From Rhodospirillaceae bacterium (GTDB taxonomy: Bacteria > Pseudomonadota > Alphaproteobacteria > Thalassobaculales > Thalassobaculaceae): a DNA stretch of 64,000 nucleotides. The notes under the pieces are model-generated. The model ran no database searches and was not told the DNA's origin. It saw only the letters and a list, made by a program, of their open reading frames with translations. This document shows positions 1-9,571 of this stretch, one piece after another. The position numbers and the translations under genes were made by a program. The first letter of the stretch is position 1; the number at the start of each line of letters is the position of its first letter. Location: NCBI GenBank assembly GCA_018401495.1, contig JAGYJX010000005.1:606001-670000 (forward strand), read 5' to 3'.

Positions 1-1513
1 CCAACCTGGTGATCGGCCAGATGAGCGCCGCCGCCAGCGCTCCGGACGCCGACCGCCTGGCGGCGCTGGAAGCGGCCTACACCGCCTCGGCCGACGCCCT
101 GGACGCCCTGACGTCGACCCTGCAGTCGCGCACCAACCTGCTGGCGGTCGTCGCCAAGGTCCGGCTGCTGGTCGATTTGGGCCGCGGCGACGGCAACATC
201 TTCGAGCGCCGCGGCCGGGTGCTGTCCGAGGAGGCCGCGGCCAGCGCGGCGCTGACCTCGGCCCAGAACATCGCCCGCCAGTTCGACGCCATGGTCGAGA
301 CGCAATCCGCCTCGGCGCTGGAGTATGCCGAGCGCGAATCCGCCGCCGCCTCGGTCGCCGTCGACCGCAGCGAGACTGGCTCTCGCCGCGATCGCCGGCA
401 TCAGCGTCCTGGTGGCGGTGGCGATCGGCTGGCTGGTGGTCAACCGCCAGGTGATCCGCCGACTGCTGCGCCTCGCCGACACCATGCGGGTGATCGCCGC
501 CGGCAACCATCACACCGAGGTCGACGCCAGCGGGCGCGACGAGGTCACGGAGATGGCGCGGGCGGTGGCGGTGTTCCGCGACAACGCCATCGAGATGGAG
601 CGCATGCGCGAACAGCAGGTCGCCGATGAGCGCCGGGCGTCCGAGGAGCGCCAGACCCAGCGCGTGCAGCTTGCCGATGCCTTCGAGAGCCGGGTGAAAG
701 GCATCGTCGACCGTCTCGGACAGGCGGCCCGCGAGATGACCACCAACGCCCAGGCGATGACCGGCGGCGCCGCCGACGTCCGCGACCGCTCGGTGGACGG
801 CGCCTCCGCCGCGCAGCAGACCTCGTCCAACGTCCAGACCGTCGCCTCGGCGGCCGAGGAACTGTCGGCGTCGATCCGCGAGATCTCCGGCAAGATCGCG
901 CAATCGTCGACCCGCGCCCGCGAGGCCGCCGACCAGGCCGAGACCACCAACCGGCTGGTCGAGAGCCTGGAGCAGGCGGCCGGCCGCATCGACACGGTGG
1001 TGACGCTGATCCAGGACATCGCCGAGCAGACCAACCTGCTGGCGCTGAACGCCACCATCGAGGCGGCCCGCGCCGGCGACGCCGGCAAGGGCTTCGCGGT
1101 GGTCGCCGGCGAGGTCAAGTCGCTGGCCGGCCAGACCGCCCGCGCCACCGACGAGATCACCCAGCAGATCAAGGAAGTGCAGGACGGCGTGGCGTCGGCG
1201 GTGGTGGCGATCCGCGAGGTGGCCACGGCCATCCGCGAGATCGACGGCTACGTCACCGCGGTCGCCTCGGCGGTCGAGGAGCAGGACGCCTCGACCCAGG
1301 AGATCGCCCGCTCCAGCCAGGACGCCGCCCAGGGCACCAACGAGGTGACCCGGACCATCGAGGGCGTGTCGGCGGTGGCGAACGACACCGGCGTGCAGGC
1401 CGAGGCGGTGCTGGCCGCCGCCGAGGCGCTCGGCCGGCGACGCCGACCTGCTCGACAAGGAAGTCACCGACTTCCTCAACCAGGTGCGCGGCCGCGAGCG
1501 CACGGCGCAGTAG
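1..1513 (+). CDS. Methyl-accepting chemotaxis protein (5' end outside window)
   Basis: Transmembrane chemoreceptor that signals to CheA/CheW. The visible part starts inside the sensor/helical region, then a membrane segment near 385-455 (rich in A, I, V, L), a HAMP-like linker near 460-640, and the cytoplasmic MA domain. The conserved hairpin tip is clear near 1020-1120 ([18 protein letters not shown], followed by [13 protein letters not shown]). The gene needs two frame changes, near 383 and near 1431, to read through. After the second, the C-terminus is [19 protein letters not shown] and a TAG at 1511. Family identity is certain and the ligand is unknown. The gene is convergent with glcF, whose end lies about 40 bp away. 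Confidence 0.9.
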
Positions 1514-1552
1514 CGCAGCCGGCTCCGGCGTGCCGGCGGCCGCTGCCGCCGG

Positions 1553-2867
1553 TCAGCGGCTCCTCCAGCGCCCGCCGGCCGCGGCCCGCCGGTCGCCCAG
1601 TCGAGCAGCTGGACGGTGTGCACCACCGGGATCGCGGTGCCGCCGCCGATCTGGCTCATGCAGCCGATGTTGCCGGTGGCGATGACGTCCGGGGCCGTGC
1701 TCTCGATGTTGCGGACCTTGCGGTCGCGCAGTTGCCGGGCGATGACCGGCTGCAGCAGGTTGTAGGTGCCGGCCGACCCGCAGCAGAGATGGCCCTCGGG
1801 AACCGCCTTGACGGTGAACCCGGCGGCGGTCAGCAGCGCCTGCGGCAGGGTCTTGATCTTCTGGCCGTGCTGCATCGAGCAGGCCGAGTGGTAGGCGACG
1901 GTCAGGCGCTGGGGGCGACCGGCGCCGGCATGCCGATGGCGTCGGCGAACTCGGTGACGTCGCGGGCGAGCGCCGACACACGCGCCGCCTTGTGGCACCA
2001 GTCCGGGTCCTCGCGCAGCATGAAGCCGTAATCCTTGACCGTGGTGCCGCAGCCCGACGCGTTGATGACGATCGCGTCCAGCCCCTCGCCGCCGCCCTCG
2101 ACGGTCTCGGCGTACCAGGCGTCGACGTTGGCCTTCACCGAGGCGAGGGCGTCGTGCTCGCGCCCCATGTGATGGGCCAGCGAGCCGCAGCAGCCGGCGG
2201 CGGGCGGCACCACCACCTCGGCGCCGAGGCGGGTCAGCAGCCGGATGGTGGCGTCGTTGATCGCGGGATCCAGAACCCGCTGCGCGCAGCCCGCCAGCAT
2301 CGCCACCCGCGCCCGGCGCTCGCCCTCGGCCGGGAACACCCCCGCCCGGTCGAGCGCCGAGCGCGCCGGCACCCGCTTGGGGGCAAGCTCCAGCATCGCC
2401 CTGAGGCGACCATCCATCATCCCGCCGACCAGCGGCGCGAACGGCCGCGCCAGCCGCGCCCCGCGCAGCGCCAGCCGGAACCAGCCCGGCCGGGGCAGCA
2501 GGTTGGCCAGCAGGCCGCGCAGCATCCGGTCGAGGAACGGCCGCCGGTAGGTGCGCTCGATGTGGGTGCGGGCGTGGTCGACGAGGTGCATGTAGTGCAC
2601 CCCGGACGGGCAGGTGGTCATGCAGGACAGGCAGGACAGGCAGCGGTCGATGTGCTTGACCTCCTGCTCGCCGGCCGGCCGGTCGTTCTCCAGCATGTCC
2701 TTGATCAAGTAGATCCGGCCGCGCGGGCTGTCGAGCTCGTCGCCGAGGAGAACGTAGGTCGGGCAGGTGGCGGTGCAGAAGCCGCAATGCACGCAGCTCC
2801 GCAGGATCTGGTTGGCGACCGCGATGTCCGGGTCGGCGAGTTGTGCCAGGGAGAAGTTGGTCTGCAT
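1553..2867 (-). CDS. glcF: Glycolate oxidase iron-sulfur subunit GlcF
   Basis: Electron-transfer subunit of the GlcDEF complex that oxidises glycolate to glyoxylate. Two 4Fe-4S motifs are visible: [12 protein letters not shown] at residues 25-36 and [12 protein letters not shown] at 76-87. CCG domains follow ([11 protein letters not shown], and after the frame change [11 protein letters not shown]). The reading frame breaks near 1912 in a run of five G on the plus strand. One missing third-position base restores the continuation beginning [18 protein letters not shown]. The C-terminus near 1553 is uncertain because a further shift may be present. The start at 2867 lies 7 bp after the glcE stop, so the two are cotranscribed. 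Confidence 0.88.
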
Positions 2868-2874
2868 CGCCCGC

Positions 2875-4085
2875 CTATACCCCCGCCGTCATCCGCCCCG
2901 GGTTCAGCACGCCGAGCGGGTCGAAGCTCGCCTTGAGGCGGGCCGCCAGCGCCGCCAGGCCGGGGCCTGGGGCTGGAACACCGCAACCGCGGCGCGCACC
3001 GCCTCGTCGGCGCGGATCAGCGTGGCGTGGCCGGACGCCGCCCCCGCCACCGCGCCGCGCACCACCCCGGCGTGGGCGTCGGCGGCCGGCGGCACCGCCA
3101 GCCAGACCAGCCCGCCCGCCCAGTCGTAGAAATAGTCGACGCCCTCGATCTCGGAACGGATGGTCATCACCACCGCCGGGCCGGCCATCGGCGGCAGCGA
3201 CAGCCGCCACACCGCGCGCTCGAACGGGGCGATCAGCGGTTCGACGTCGCGCACGGCGCGCCACAAATCGCGGCTCTGGTAGCCGTCGACGGCGCCGAGC
3301 GTGCCGCCGAACCCGGCGAGCTCGGCCTCCAGCGCCGCGGCGCGCGCCGCCACCGACGGCCCGAAGCCCTCCAGCCGGATGCAGGTGGCCGGGCCGGCGA
3401 TCTCGCCCGCCCCCAGCCCGATCGGCAGGTGCGCGGCCGACGACACCTCGTGCGGCGAGCCGAGCGCGGCGCTCATCGCCCGCACCGCCGCCGCCTCGTC
3501 GAGCCCGCCGATCACCAGCGTGGTCTCGGTCTCCGGGGCCGGCAGCACCTTGAAGGTCAGTTCGGTGAGCGCGGCCAGCGTGCCCCAGGAGCCGGTGACG
3601 ATCTTCGAGAGGTCGTAGCCGGTGACGTTCTTGACCACCCGGCCGCCCGACTTGACGGTCTCGCCGCGGCCGGTGACCGCCGAGAAGCCCAGCAGGTGGT
3701 CGCGGGCCGCCCCCGCCTTGACGCGTCGCGGGCCGGCGAGGTTGCCGGCGAACACCCCGGCGATCGACCCGGCGCCGGCCTCGCCGCCGAGCAGCGGGCC
3801 GAGGTCCATCGGCTCGAACGCCAGCATCTGGCGCTGCCCGGCGAGCGCCGCCTCGATCTCGGCGAGCGGCGTCCCGGGGCCGGCCTGGCAGACCAGTTCC
3901 TCCGGCTCGTACAGGGTAATGCCCCACAGTCCGGACAGGTCGAGGGTGTGGGCGGTCTGCAACGGCCGGCCGACGGCGCGCTTGGTGGCGCGCGAGACGA
4001 TCTCGATCGGCGTCTCGGCCGACGCCGCCCAGGCGACGATGTCCTGGACCTGGGCAGCGGTGTCGGGCCGGAAGATGTCGGTCAT
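2875..4085 (-). CDS. glcE: Glycolate oxidase FAD-binding subunit GlcE
   Basis: FAD-binding (PCMH-type) subunit of glycolate oxidase, a shortened paralogue of GlcD. It starts MTDIFRPDTAAQVQDIVAWA. The FAD-binding segment includes CQAGPGTPLAEIEAAL, GSIAGVFAGNLAGPRRV and VKNVTGYDLSKIVTGSWGTL. The end is the typical ASFDPLGVLNPGRM motif, reached only after a -1 frame change near 2972; a missing third base in an Ala codon repairs it. At about 403 residues it is near family length. The start at 4085 was chosen over an upstream ATG because homology begins there. Repeats separate it from glcD. Confidence 0.88.
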
Positions 4086-4127
4086 CGGGCGCCCCCGTCG
4101 AGCCCGAAGGAGCTTCCCCATGTTTCC

Positions 4128-4593
4128 GTCATTCCGGACCGGATCGCCAAGAGCGAGACGGAGCCGGAACCGACCCGCCGCTCCGGCGCCCGTCGCGCCG
4201 TGGGTTCCGGATCGGCCGCGCTCGCGCGCGTCCGTCCGGAATGACGAGTGGGGTGGGAACGCCGCGCGGCGCGATCCGCTGCCCTCAAACCCAACCCTGG
4301 CACGATGCCCGCCCGTCGCACCCCTACCCTCGTCGTCATTCCGGACCGGATCGCCGACGGCGAGACGGAGCCGGAACCCACCCGCCGCCCCGGCGCCCGT
4401 CGCACACCCCTCCCTATCGTCACCCCGGACGGAACGCCCGCAGGGCGGGCCGAGCCGGGGCCCACCCGCCGCCCCGGCGCCCGTCGCGCACCCCTCCCTC
4501 TCGTCACCCCGGACCGGATCGCCAAAGGCGAGACGGAGCCGGGGGCCACCGGCCGCTCCGGCGAACGACAGAAGGGCGTGCGCTGGGCGCCCA
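4128..4593. repeat. Four tandem GC-rich palindromic repeats between glcD and glcE
   Basis: A complete copy spans 4128-4245 and is bounded by perfect 12-bp inverted ends, GTCATTCCGGAC and GTCCGGAATGAC. It has an inner stem, GAGCCGGAAC against a degenerate GTGGGTTCCGGATC. Three shorter left-half copies follow, starting near 4334, 4428 and 4503, each beginning GTCATTCC or GTCACCCC and containing GACGGAGCCGG or GCCGAGCCGGGG. The same family forms the 44.9-46.3 kb array. No coding sequence is supported here. The stretch splits the glc operon and could act on mRNA processing or attenuation. Confidence 0.85.
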
Positions 4594-6081
4594 TCAGAAC
4601 CGCGGCAGGTCGGGGAACGGCAGCTGGCCGCGCTGGACGTGCATGCGGCCGAGTTCGGCGCAGCGGTGCAGGGTCGGGAACACCTTGCCCGGGTTCAGCA
4701 GGCCCTTGGGATCCCAGGCGCACTTCACGCGCTGCTGCTGGGCCAGGTCGATCTCGGTGAACATGGTCTCCATCAGGTCGCGCTTCTCGACCCCGACGCC
4801 GTGCTCGCCGGTCAGGACGCCGCCGAGCTCGACGCAGGCGCGCAGGATGTCGGAGCCGAACGCCTCGGCCCGCTCCAGCTCGCCCGGCTGGTTGGCGTCG
4901 AACAGGATCAGCGGGTGCAGGTTGCCGTCGCCGGCGTGAAACACGTTGGCGACGCGCAGCCCGTACTGCTCGCTCATCCGGGTCATGCGCGACAGGATCT
5001 CGGGCAGCTGGCGGCGCGGGATGGTGCCGTCCATGCAGTAGTAGTCGGGCGAGATCCGCCCGACCGCCGGGAACGCCGCCTTGCGGCCGGCCCAGAAGGC
5101 GTTGCGCTCGTCCTCGCTGACCGACACCCGCACCGAGGTCGCGCCGTTGGCCGCGGCGATGGCGCGCACCCGCTCGATCAGGAAATCGACCTCGACCTCC
5201 GGCCCGTCGAGCTCGACGATCAGCAGCGCGCCGGCGTCGCGCGGGTAGCCGGCGTTCACGAAATCCTCGGCGGCGTTGATCGCCGGCCCGTCCATCATCT
5301 CCATGCCGCCCGGCACGATGCCGGCAGCGATGACGGCGGCGACGCACAGGCCGGCCTCCTCGCTGCTGCCGAAGCCGACCAGCACCGCGCGCGCGGTCGC
5401 CGGCTTGCGCAGGATCCGGACGGTCACCTCGGTCACCACCGCCAGCAGCCCCTCCGAGCCGGTCATCAGGCCGAGCAGGTCGTAGCCCTCGGAGTCGAGA
5501 TGCTTGCCGCCGAGGCGCAGCACCTCGCCCTCGATCGTCACCATCTCGATGCCGAGCAGGTTGTTGGTGGTCAGGCCGTATTTCAGGCAGTGCACGCCAC
5601 CCGAGTTCTCCGCCACGTTGCCGCCGATCGAGCAGGCGATCTGCGAGGACGGGTCGGGGGCGTAGTAGAAGCCGCGGTCCTGCACGGCGTGGGTGATGCC
5701 GAGGTTGGTCACCCCGGGCTGCGCCGTCACCGTGCGGTTGGCGTAGTCGATGTCGAGGATGCGGTTGAACTTGCCGAGGCCGAGCAGCACGCCATCCGCC
5801 AGCGGCAGCGCCCCGCCCGACAGCGAGGTCCCGGCGCCGCGCGGCACCACCTTGACGCCGTTGGCGTGGCAGTACGCCAGGATCGCCGCGACCTGGGCGG
5901 TGGTCTCCGGCAGCACGACCACCATGGGCAGCTGGCGGTAGGCGGTCAGCCCGTCGGATTCGTAGGGACGCATCTCGCGGTCGTCGGCGATCACGCCCTC
6001 GCCGGGAACGATCGCCCGCAGCGCCGCCACGATCTCGCCGCGGCGCTCCAGCACCGCCCGATCCGGCTCCGGCATCCTCAT
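4594..6081 (-). CDS. glcD: Glycolate oxidase FAD-linked subunit GlcD
   Basis: Catalytic flavoprotein subunit of glycolate oxidase (FAD-linked oxidase family), 495 residues, the usual length. The PCMH-type FAD motif is PRGAGTSLSGG at residues 80-90, then ENSGGVHCLKYG. The C-terminal cap ends with LTGEHGVGVEKRDLM and the LLNPGKVFP signature. The frame is intact. The start at 6081 (MRMPEPDRAVL) is preferred over an upstream in-frame ATG because a GGGGAG ribosome site lies about 8 bp before it. It is first in the glcDEF order. No adjacent glcC-type regulator was seen. Confidence 0.93.
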   Translation of the reverse strand: MRMPEPDRAVLERRGEIVAALRAIVPGEGVIADDREMRPYESDGLTAYRQLPMVVVLPETTAQVAAILAYCHANGVKVVPRGAGTSLSGGALPLADGVLLGLGKFNRILDIDYANRTVTAQPGVTNLGITHAVQDRGFYYAPDPSSQIACSIGGNVAENSGGVHCLKYGLTTNNLLGIEMVTIEGEVLRLGGKHLDSEGYDLLGLMTGSEGLLAVVTEVTVRILRKPATARAVLVGFGSSEEAGLCVAAVIAAGIVPGGMEMMDGPAINAAEDFVNAGYPRDAGALLIVELDGPEVEVDFLIERVRAIAAANGATSVRVSVSEDERNAFWAGRKAAFPAVGRISPDYYCMDGTIPRRQLPEILSRMTRMSEQYGLRVANVFHAGDGNLHPLILFDANQPGELERAEAFGSDILRACVELGGVLTGEHGVGVEKRDLMETMFTEIDLAQQQRVKCAWDPKGLLNPGKVFPTLHRCAELGRMHVQRGQLPFPDLPRF

Positions 6082-6316
6082 CGGCGATCTCCCCGGTCGA
6101 TCCGACTGAGCGGGCGGCACCAGACGACGCCGGCCCGACGGCCTACCTTGCCTGACGGACCGCGCATTTCAAGCCACCGCCGGGCGCTCGGCGCCGGCAA
6201 CGGATGCCGGACACACGAAAGGCGGCGCGACGTCGCCGTCGGCCGCCTGTCCCCGCGGGAGAAGCGGTCAGGGTCGAGCTCGCGGGCGGCGCCGAGCGCG
6301 CCGTCCCGCGCGCGGA

Positions 6317-6442
6317 TCAGCCCTGCCGCGCCTTGAAGCGCGGGTTGGTCTTGTTGATGACGAAGACGCGCCCTTTGCGGCGGATGATGCGGCAATCCTT
6401 GTGCCGCTTCTTCAACGTCTTCAGAGAGTTGGCAACGCGCAT
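6317..6442 (-). CDS. rpmJ: 50S ribosomal protein L36
   Basis: Very small ribosomal protein of 41 residues, beginning [17 protein letters not shown] and ending [12 protein letters not shown] before a TGA. The sequence is the basic L36 form that carries only one cysteine (C17) instead of the four zinc ligands of the classic protein. That cysteine-poor form is normal for alphaproteobacteria. The gene sits alone between glcD and a methyltransferase rather than in the spc operon, also usual for this form. Recognition rests on the [19 protein letters not shown] core and NPRFKARQ tail. Confidence 0.95.
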   Translation of the reverse strand: MRVANSLKTLKKRHKDCRIIRRKGRVFVINKTNPRFKARQG

Positions 6443-6536
6443 CGGAAGTCCCCGGTATCTCGAAGAGCGCGGAAGCTACTCAGGGCGCGGGCCCGTGTCA
6501 ACAATCCATGGAAGGCTCGCCCCTGCGGCGTCCCGA

Positions 6537-7493
6537 CTACCCCGCCGCTTCCGGCTTGAGGGCGAAAAACCGGTACAACGCCAGTTCGCCGCTTTCCAGC
6601 AGCGCGGCGCGGCGCGCCCAGCGCTCGGCCTCGGCGATCAGGGCGGCGCGGTGCGCCGGATCCTCCGCCAGCTTGTCGCTGCCGTCGAGGCTCTCCAGGA
6701 ATCGGGCGAAGTGGTCGCGGATGTGACGGCGGTGCTCGACCGAGCGGTCCTCGAGGATGCGGACGTCGAAGCGCAGTTCGGCGAACGCGCGCTCGTACTC
6801 CGCCCGCGACCACGGTCTGCCGGAGAGGTCTTCCGAGTCGAGCCAGGCCCGCACCCGCTCGGAGGGCTCGCCGTCCACCGGCAGCACGTAGTCGGTGATG
6901 ACCAGCTGTCCCCAGTCCTTGAGCACCGCGTGGACCTCCTTCAGCAGGGCGGCGCGGTTGCCGACCTCGAACAGCGACTCCCGCGACACCACGCAGTCGA
7001 AGCTCTTCGGTCGCAGGCTGAAGCCCTCGGGCGCGAAGCCGCGCACCGTCACGTGGTCGCCGCCCTTGAGGGTCGCGACCACCGAGGCGGCCCGCTCCGC
7101 CAGTTCCGGATCCATCTCGTAGCCGGTGATCCACACCCCGAAGCGCTGCGCGACGGCGGTGGCGGCACCGCCGAGCCCGGCCGACAGGTCCAGCACCGAA
7201 TGCACCGGCGTCAGCCCGAGCGGCTTGACGATCTCGACCGCCTGCTCGGGCCCTCCGGGTGTCGTGTAGCCGGCTCCGAACAGGCGCTGCAGCACGTCGG
7301 TGCGGGCACGGGCATGGTCGACCGAGGTCAGCGCCGGCAGCGCCGGCATCAGGTCTTCCATGGATTTCGGCGGCGTCGACACCGCCCCGGCGCGCCACGC
7401 GTAGTACTCGGAAGCGTCGTAGCCCCGCCACCAGGCGGCCAGCCGGTGTCTCAGGGGGATGGTCGGTCCGTCGCTCGCTGCCATACCCGCCAT
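6537..7493 (-). CDS. SAM-dependent methyltransferase
   Basis: Class I SAM-dependent methyltransferase, about 318 residues. Motif I is VLDLSAGLGGAATAVA at residues 100-115. The acidic end of strand 2 is in ITGYEMDPELAERA, and motif III-like segments are SFDCVVSRESLFEV and WGQLVITDYVLPVDG. The arrangement resembles phosphoethanolamine or sarcosine/dimethylglycine N-methyltransferases, but the substrate cannot be assigned. The ATG at 7493 was chosen and 7484 is an in-frame alternative; neither has a strong ribosome site. The gene is monocistronic or follows the aldolase after a 61-bp gap. Confidence 0.8.
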   Translation of the reverse strand: MAGMAASDGPTIPLRHRLAAWWRGYDASEYYAWRAGAVSTPPKSMEDLMPALPALTSVDHARARTDVLQRLFGAGYTTPGGPEQAVEIVKPLGLTPVHSVLDLSAGLGGAATAVAQRFGVWITGYEMDPELAERAASVVATLKGGDHVTVRGFAPEGFSLRPKSFDCVVSRESLFEVGNRAALLKEVHAVLKDWGQLVITDYVLPVDGEPSERVRAWLDSEDLSGRPWSRAEYERAFAELRFDVRILEDRSVEHRRHIRDHFARFLESLDGSDKLAEDPAHRAALIAEAERWARRAALLESGELALYRFFALKPEAAG

Positions 7494-7554
7494 GATAGCA
7501 TAAGTTGAACCCCCGGTTGATCCGCGACCGGCGGCCGCACCCGCGCGGTCGGGG

Positions 7555-8322
7555 TTACCGCTGCATGCCGTCGAGCAACCGCGCAGCACCCTGCTGGATG
7601 AGCAGGACATCATAGCCCATCAGCAGCACGCGATAGCCGCGCTCGATCTTGGCGTTCGCCTCCGCCGCCGACAGCGACATGCCGCCGAGCGCCACCGGGC
7701 TGGCCAGGATCGCCGCCTCGGCGCGACCGATCGCCTCCAGCACCTCGGGGTGGTCCCGGTCGCCCGGCCTGCCCATGCTCATCGCCAGGTCCATCGGCGC
7801 GATGATGGCGACGTCGATGCCGGGGACGGCGACGATCTCCTCGACGTTGGCGATCGCGTCGATGTGCTCGATCAGCACGACGTTCAGAAGCTCCCGGTTG
7901 GCCGCCTCGAAATACTCCATCGGGCCCTTCAGCCCCCAGCGGGTGGGGGCGTAGAACGGCCCCCAGCCGCGCACGCCCTCGGGCGGGTAGTTGACGCAGC
8001 GGACCGTCGCCTCGGCCTGCTCGCGGGTGCAGATCATCGGGAAGATCAGCCCCATGGCGCCGGCGTCGAGCGCCGGCTTGCAGAGGTTCGGGTCCGGCGC
8101 CGGGATCCGGACCAGCGGCGCGCAGCCGGTTCCCGCCGTCGCCGCGATCAGGTGGTGCACCGACGCGATGTCGATCGGCCCGTGCTCCAGGTCGATGAAC
8201 AGCCAGTCGAAGCCGGCGCCGGCGAGGATCTGCGCGAGGTTGACGCTCGGCATGGTGATCAGCATGCCGGCGCCGGGCCGGCCGGCCTGCAGGCGCATCT
8301 TCAGCGGGTTGATCCGGGCCAT
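7555..8322 (-). CDS. HpcH/HpaI-type class II aldolase
   Basis: Member of the HpcH/HpaI aldolase/citrate lyase family (4-hydroxy-2-oxo-heptanedioate or 2-keto-3-deoxy-sugar acid aldolases), 255 residues, typical length. Visible are the active-site segment FIDLEHGPID (H47 as general base), VRIPAPDP with the carboxylate-binding Arg, the GAMGLIFPMI segment, and the metal-binding Glu and Asp in LIEHIDAIANVEEI and VAIIAPMDLAMSMG. It would cleave a 2-keto-4-hydroxy acid to pyruvate and an aldehyde. Neighbours do not fix the substrate. The frame is intact. Confidence 0.87.
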   Translation of the reverse strand: MARINPLKMRLQAGRPGAGMLITMPSVNLAQILAGAGFDWLFIDLEHGPIDIASVHHLIAATAGTGCAPLVRIPAPDPNLCKPALDAGAMGLIFPMICTREQAEATVRCVNYPPEGVRGWGPFYAPTRWGLKGPMEYFEAANRELLNVVLIEHIDAIANVEEIVAVPGIDVAIIAPMDLAMSMGRPGDRDHPEVLEAIGRAEAAILASPVALGGMSLSAAEANAKIERGYRVLLMGYDVLLIQQGAARLLDGMQR

Positions 8323-8395
8323 CGTCAGTCCTCCACGGCAGTTGTCGCCAGCCGGGAGTGTAGCGCGTCGCCGGTGACGCGGAAGGGACGACCGT

Positions 8396-9499
8396 TCAAC
8401 CCGGCGGGAGGTCGCCGATGTAGATGCCGAGCCCGAGCGCGGTGCGGACCAGGATGTCGTCCGGCTCCACCAGGCGGGTCCGCCCGACGACCTCCTCGAG
8501 CGGCAGGTCGCCGACGCCGCGCCGGCTCCACACCGCCACCCGGCCGGCTCGGCCGGCGGCGATCAGGTCGACGGCGTGCACGCCGAGGGCGCTGGCCACC
8601 ACCCGGTCGACGGCGATCGGCTCGGCGCCGCGCTGCACGTGCCCGAGCACGGTGACCCGCGAGTCGACGCCGATCTCCGCCTCGATCCGCTCGGCCAGCC
8701 AGTGGCCGATGCCGCCGTACCGGATCCGGCCGTCGGGCTTCACGTGGGCGACCGGCTCGCCGGTGTCGGTCCGGACCGCCTCCGACACCACCACCAGGGC
8801 GAACGACCGCCCGGAGGCCGACACCGCCCGGAGCTTGGCCGTCAGCCCCTCCATCGAATACGGGATCTCCGGGATGAGGCAGATGTCGGCGCCGCCCGCA
8901 ACCGCGGCGTGGATCGCGATGTGGCCGGCGTCGCGCCCCATGACCTCGAGCACCATCACCCGGTCGTGGCTCTGGGCGGTCGGCTGCAGCCGGTCGAGCG
9001 CCTCGACCGCCACCTCGACCGCGGTGTTGAAGCCGATGGCGGCGTCGGTGCCGTAGACGTCGTTGTCGATGGTCTTCGGCACGCCGACGAACGGCACGCC
9101 CGCCAGCCGGGCCAGCCGGTCGAGGATCCGGAAGCTGCCGTCGCCGCCGATCCCGATCAGCGCGTCGAGGCCGAGTTCGGCGATGCCCTCGCGCATCCGT
9201 TCGGACTGGTCGACGACGGTGCCGTCGGGCATCCGGGCCGCGAACGGATCGCCGGTGCTGACCGTGCCGAGCATGGTGCCGGCCCGGCGCAAGAGAATTC
9301 CGTCGAACTCCGCCGGCATCAGCCGGCGCGCCCGCACCGGGCGGTCGAGCAGGCCGAGGGTGCCGTCCTCGATGCCGATCACCTCCCAGCCGAGGGCGTC
9401 GGCGTGCAGGACGACAGCGCGAATGGCAGCGTTGAGGCCGGCGCAGTCGCCGCCGCTGGTCAGCACGCCGATCCGGCGCGTCGCCGTCGGAACCGTCAT
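8396..9499 (-). CDS. pfkA: 6-phosphofructokinase (PfkA family)
   Basis: Phosphorylates fructose 6-phosphate in glycolysis. It has 367 residues with the PfkA signatures: TSGGDCAGLN at 14-23, IGGDGSF at 117-123, PKTIDND at 141-147 and VMGRDAGH. In this family the base after GGD (Gly here) favours ATP, whereas Lys in PKTIDND is usual in pyrophosphate enzymes, so the phosphoryl donor is ambiguous. Gly plus Lys occurs in a known ATP-using subgroup. It is divergent from the amidohydrolase at 9572, leaving a 72-bp shared promoter region. Confidence 0.9.
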   Translation of the reverse strand: MTVPTATRRIGVLTSGGDCAGLNAAIRAVVLHADALGWEVIGIEDGTLGLLDRPVRARRLMPAEFDGILLRRAGTMLGTVSTGDPFAARMPDGTVVDQSERMREGIAELGLDALIGIGGDGSFRILDRLARLAGVPFVGVPKTIDNDVYGTDAAIGFNTAVEVAVEALDRLQPTAQSHDRVMVLEVMGRDAGHIAIHAAVAGGADICLIPEIPYSMEGLTAKLRAVSASGRSFALVVVSEAVRTDTGEPVAHVKPDGRIRYGGIGHWLAERIEAEIGVDSRVTVLGHVQRGAEPIAVDRVVASALGVHAVDLIAAGRAGRVAVWSRRGVGDLPLEEVVGRTRLVEPDDILVRTALGLGIYIGDLPPG

Positions 9500-9571
9500 G
9501 TCCTACCCTTTGCCCGGGCGCCGGGCGCGTGCCATCCTCGGCGTCCCCGCCCCTTCTGACGACATACCATC

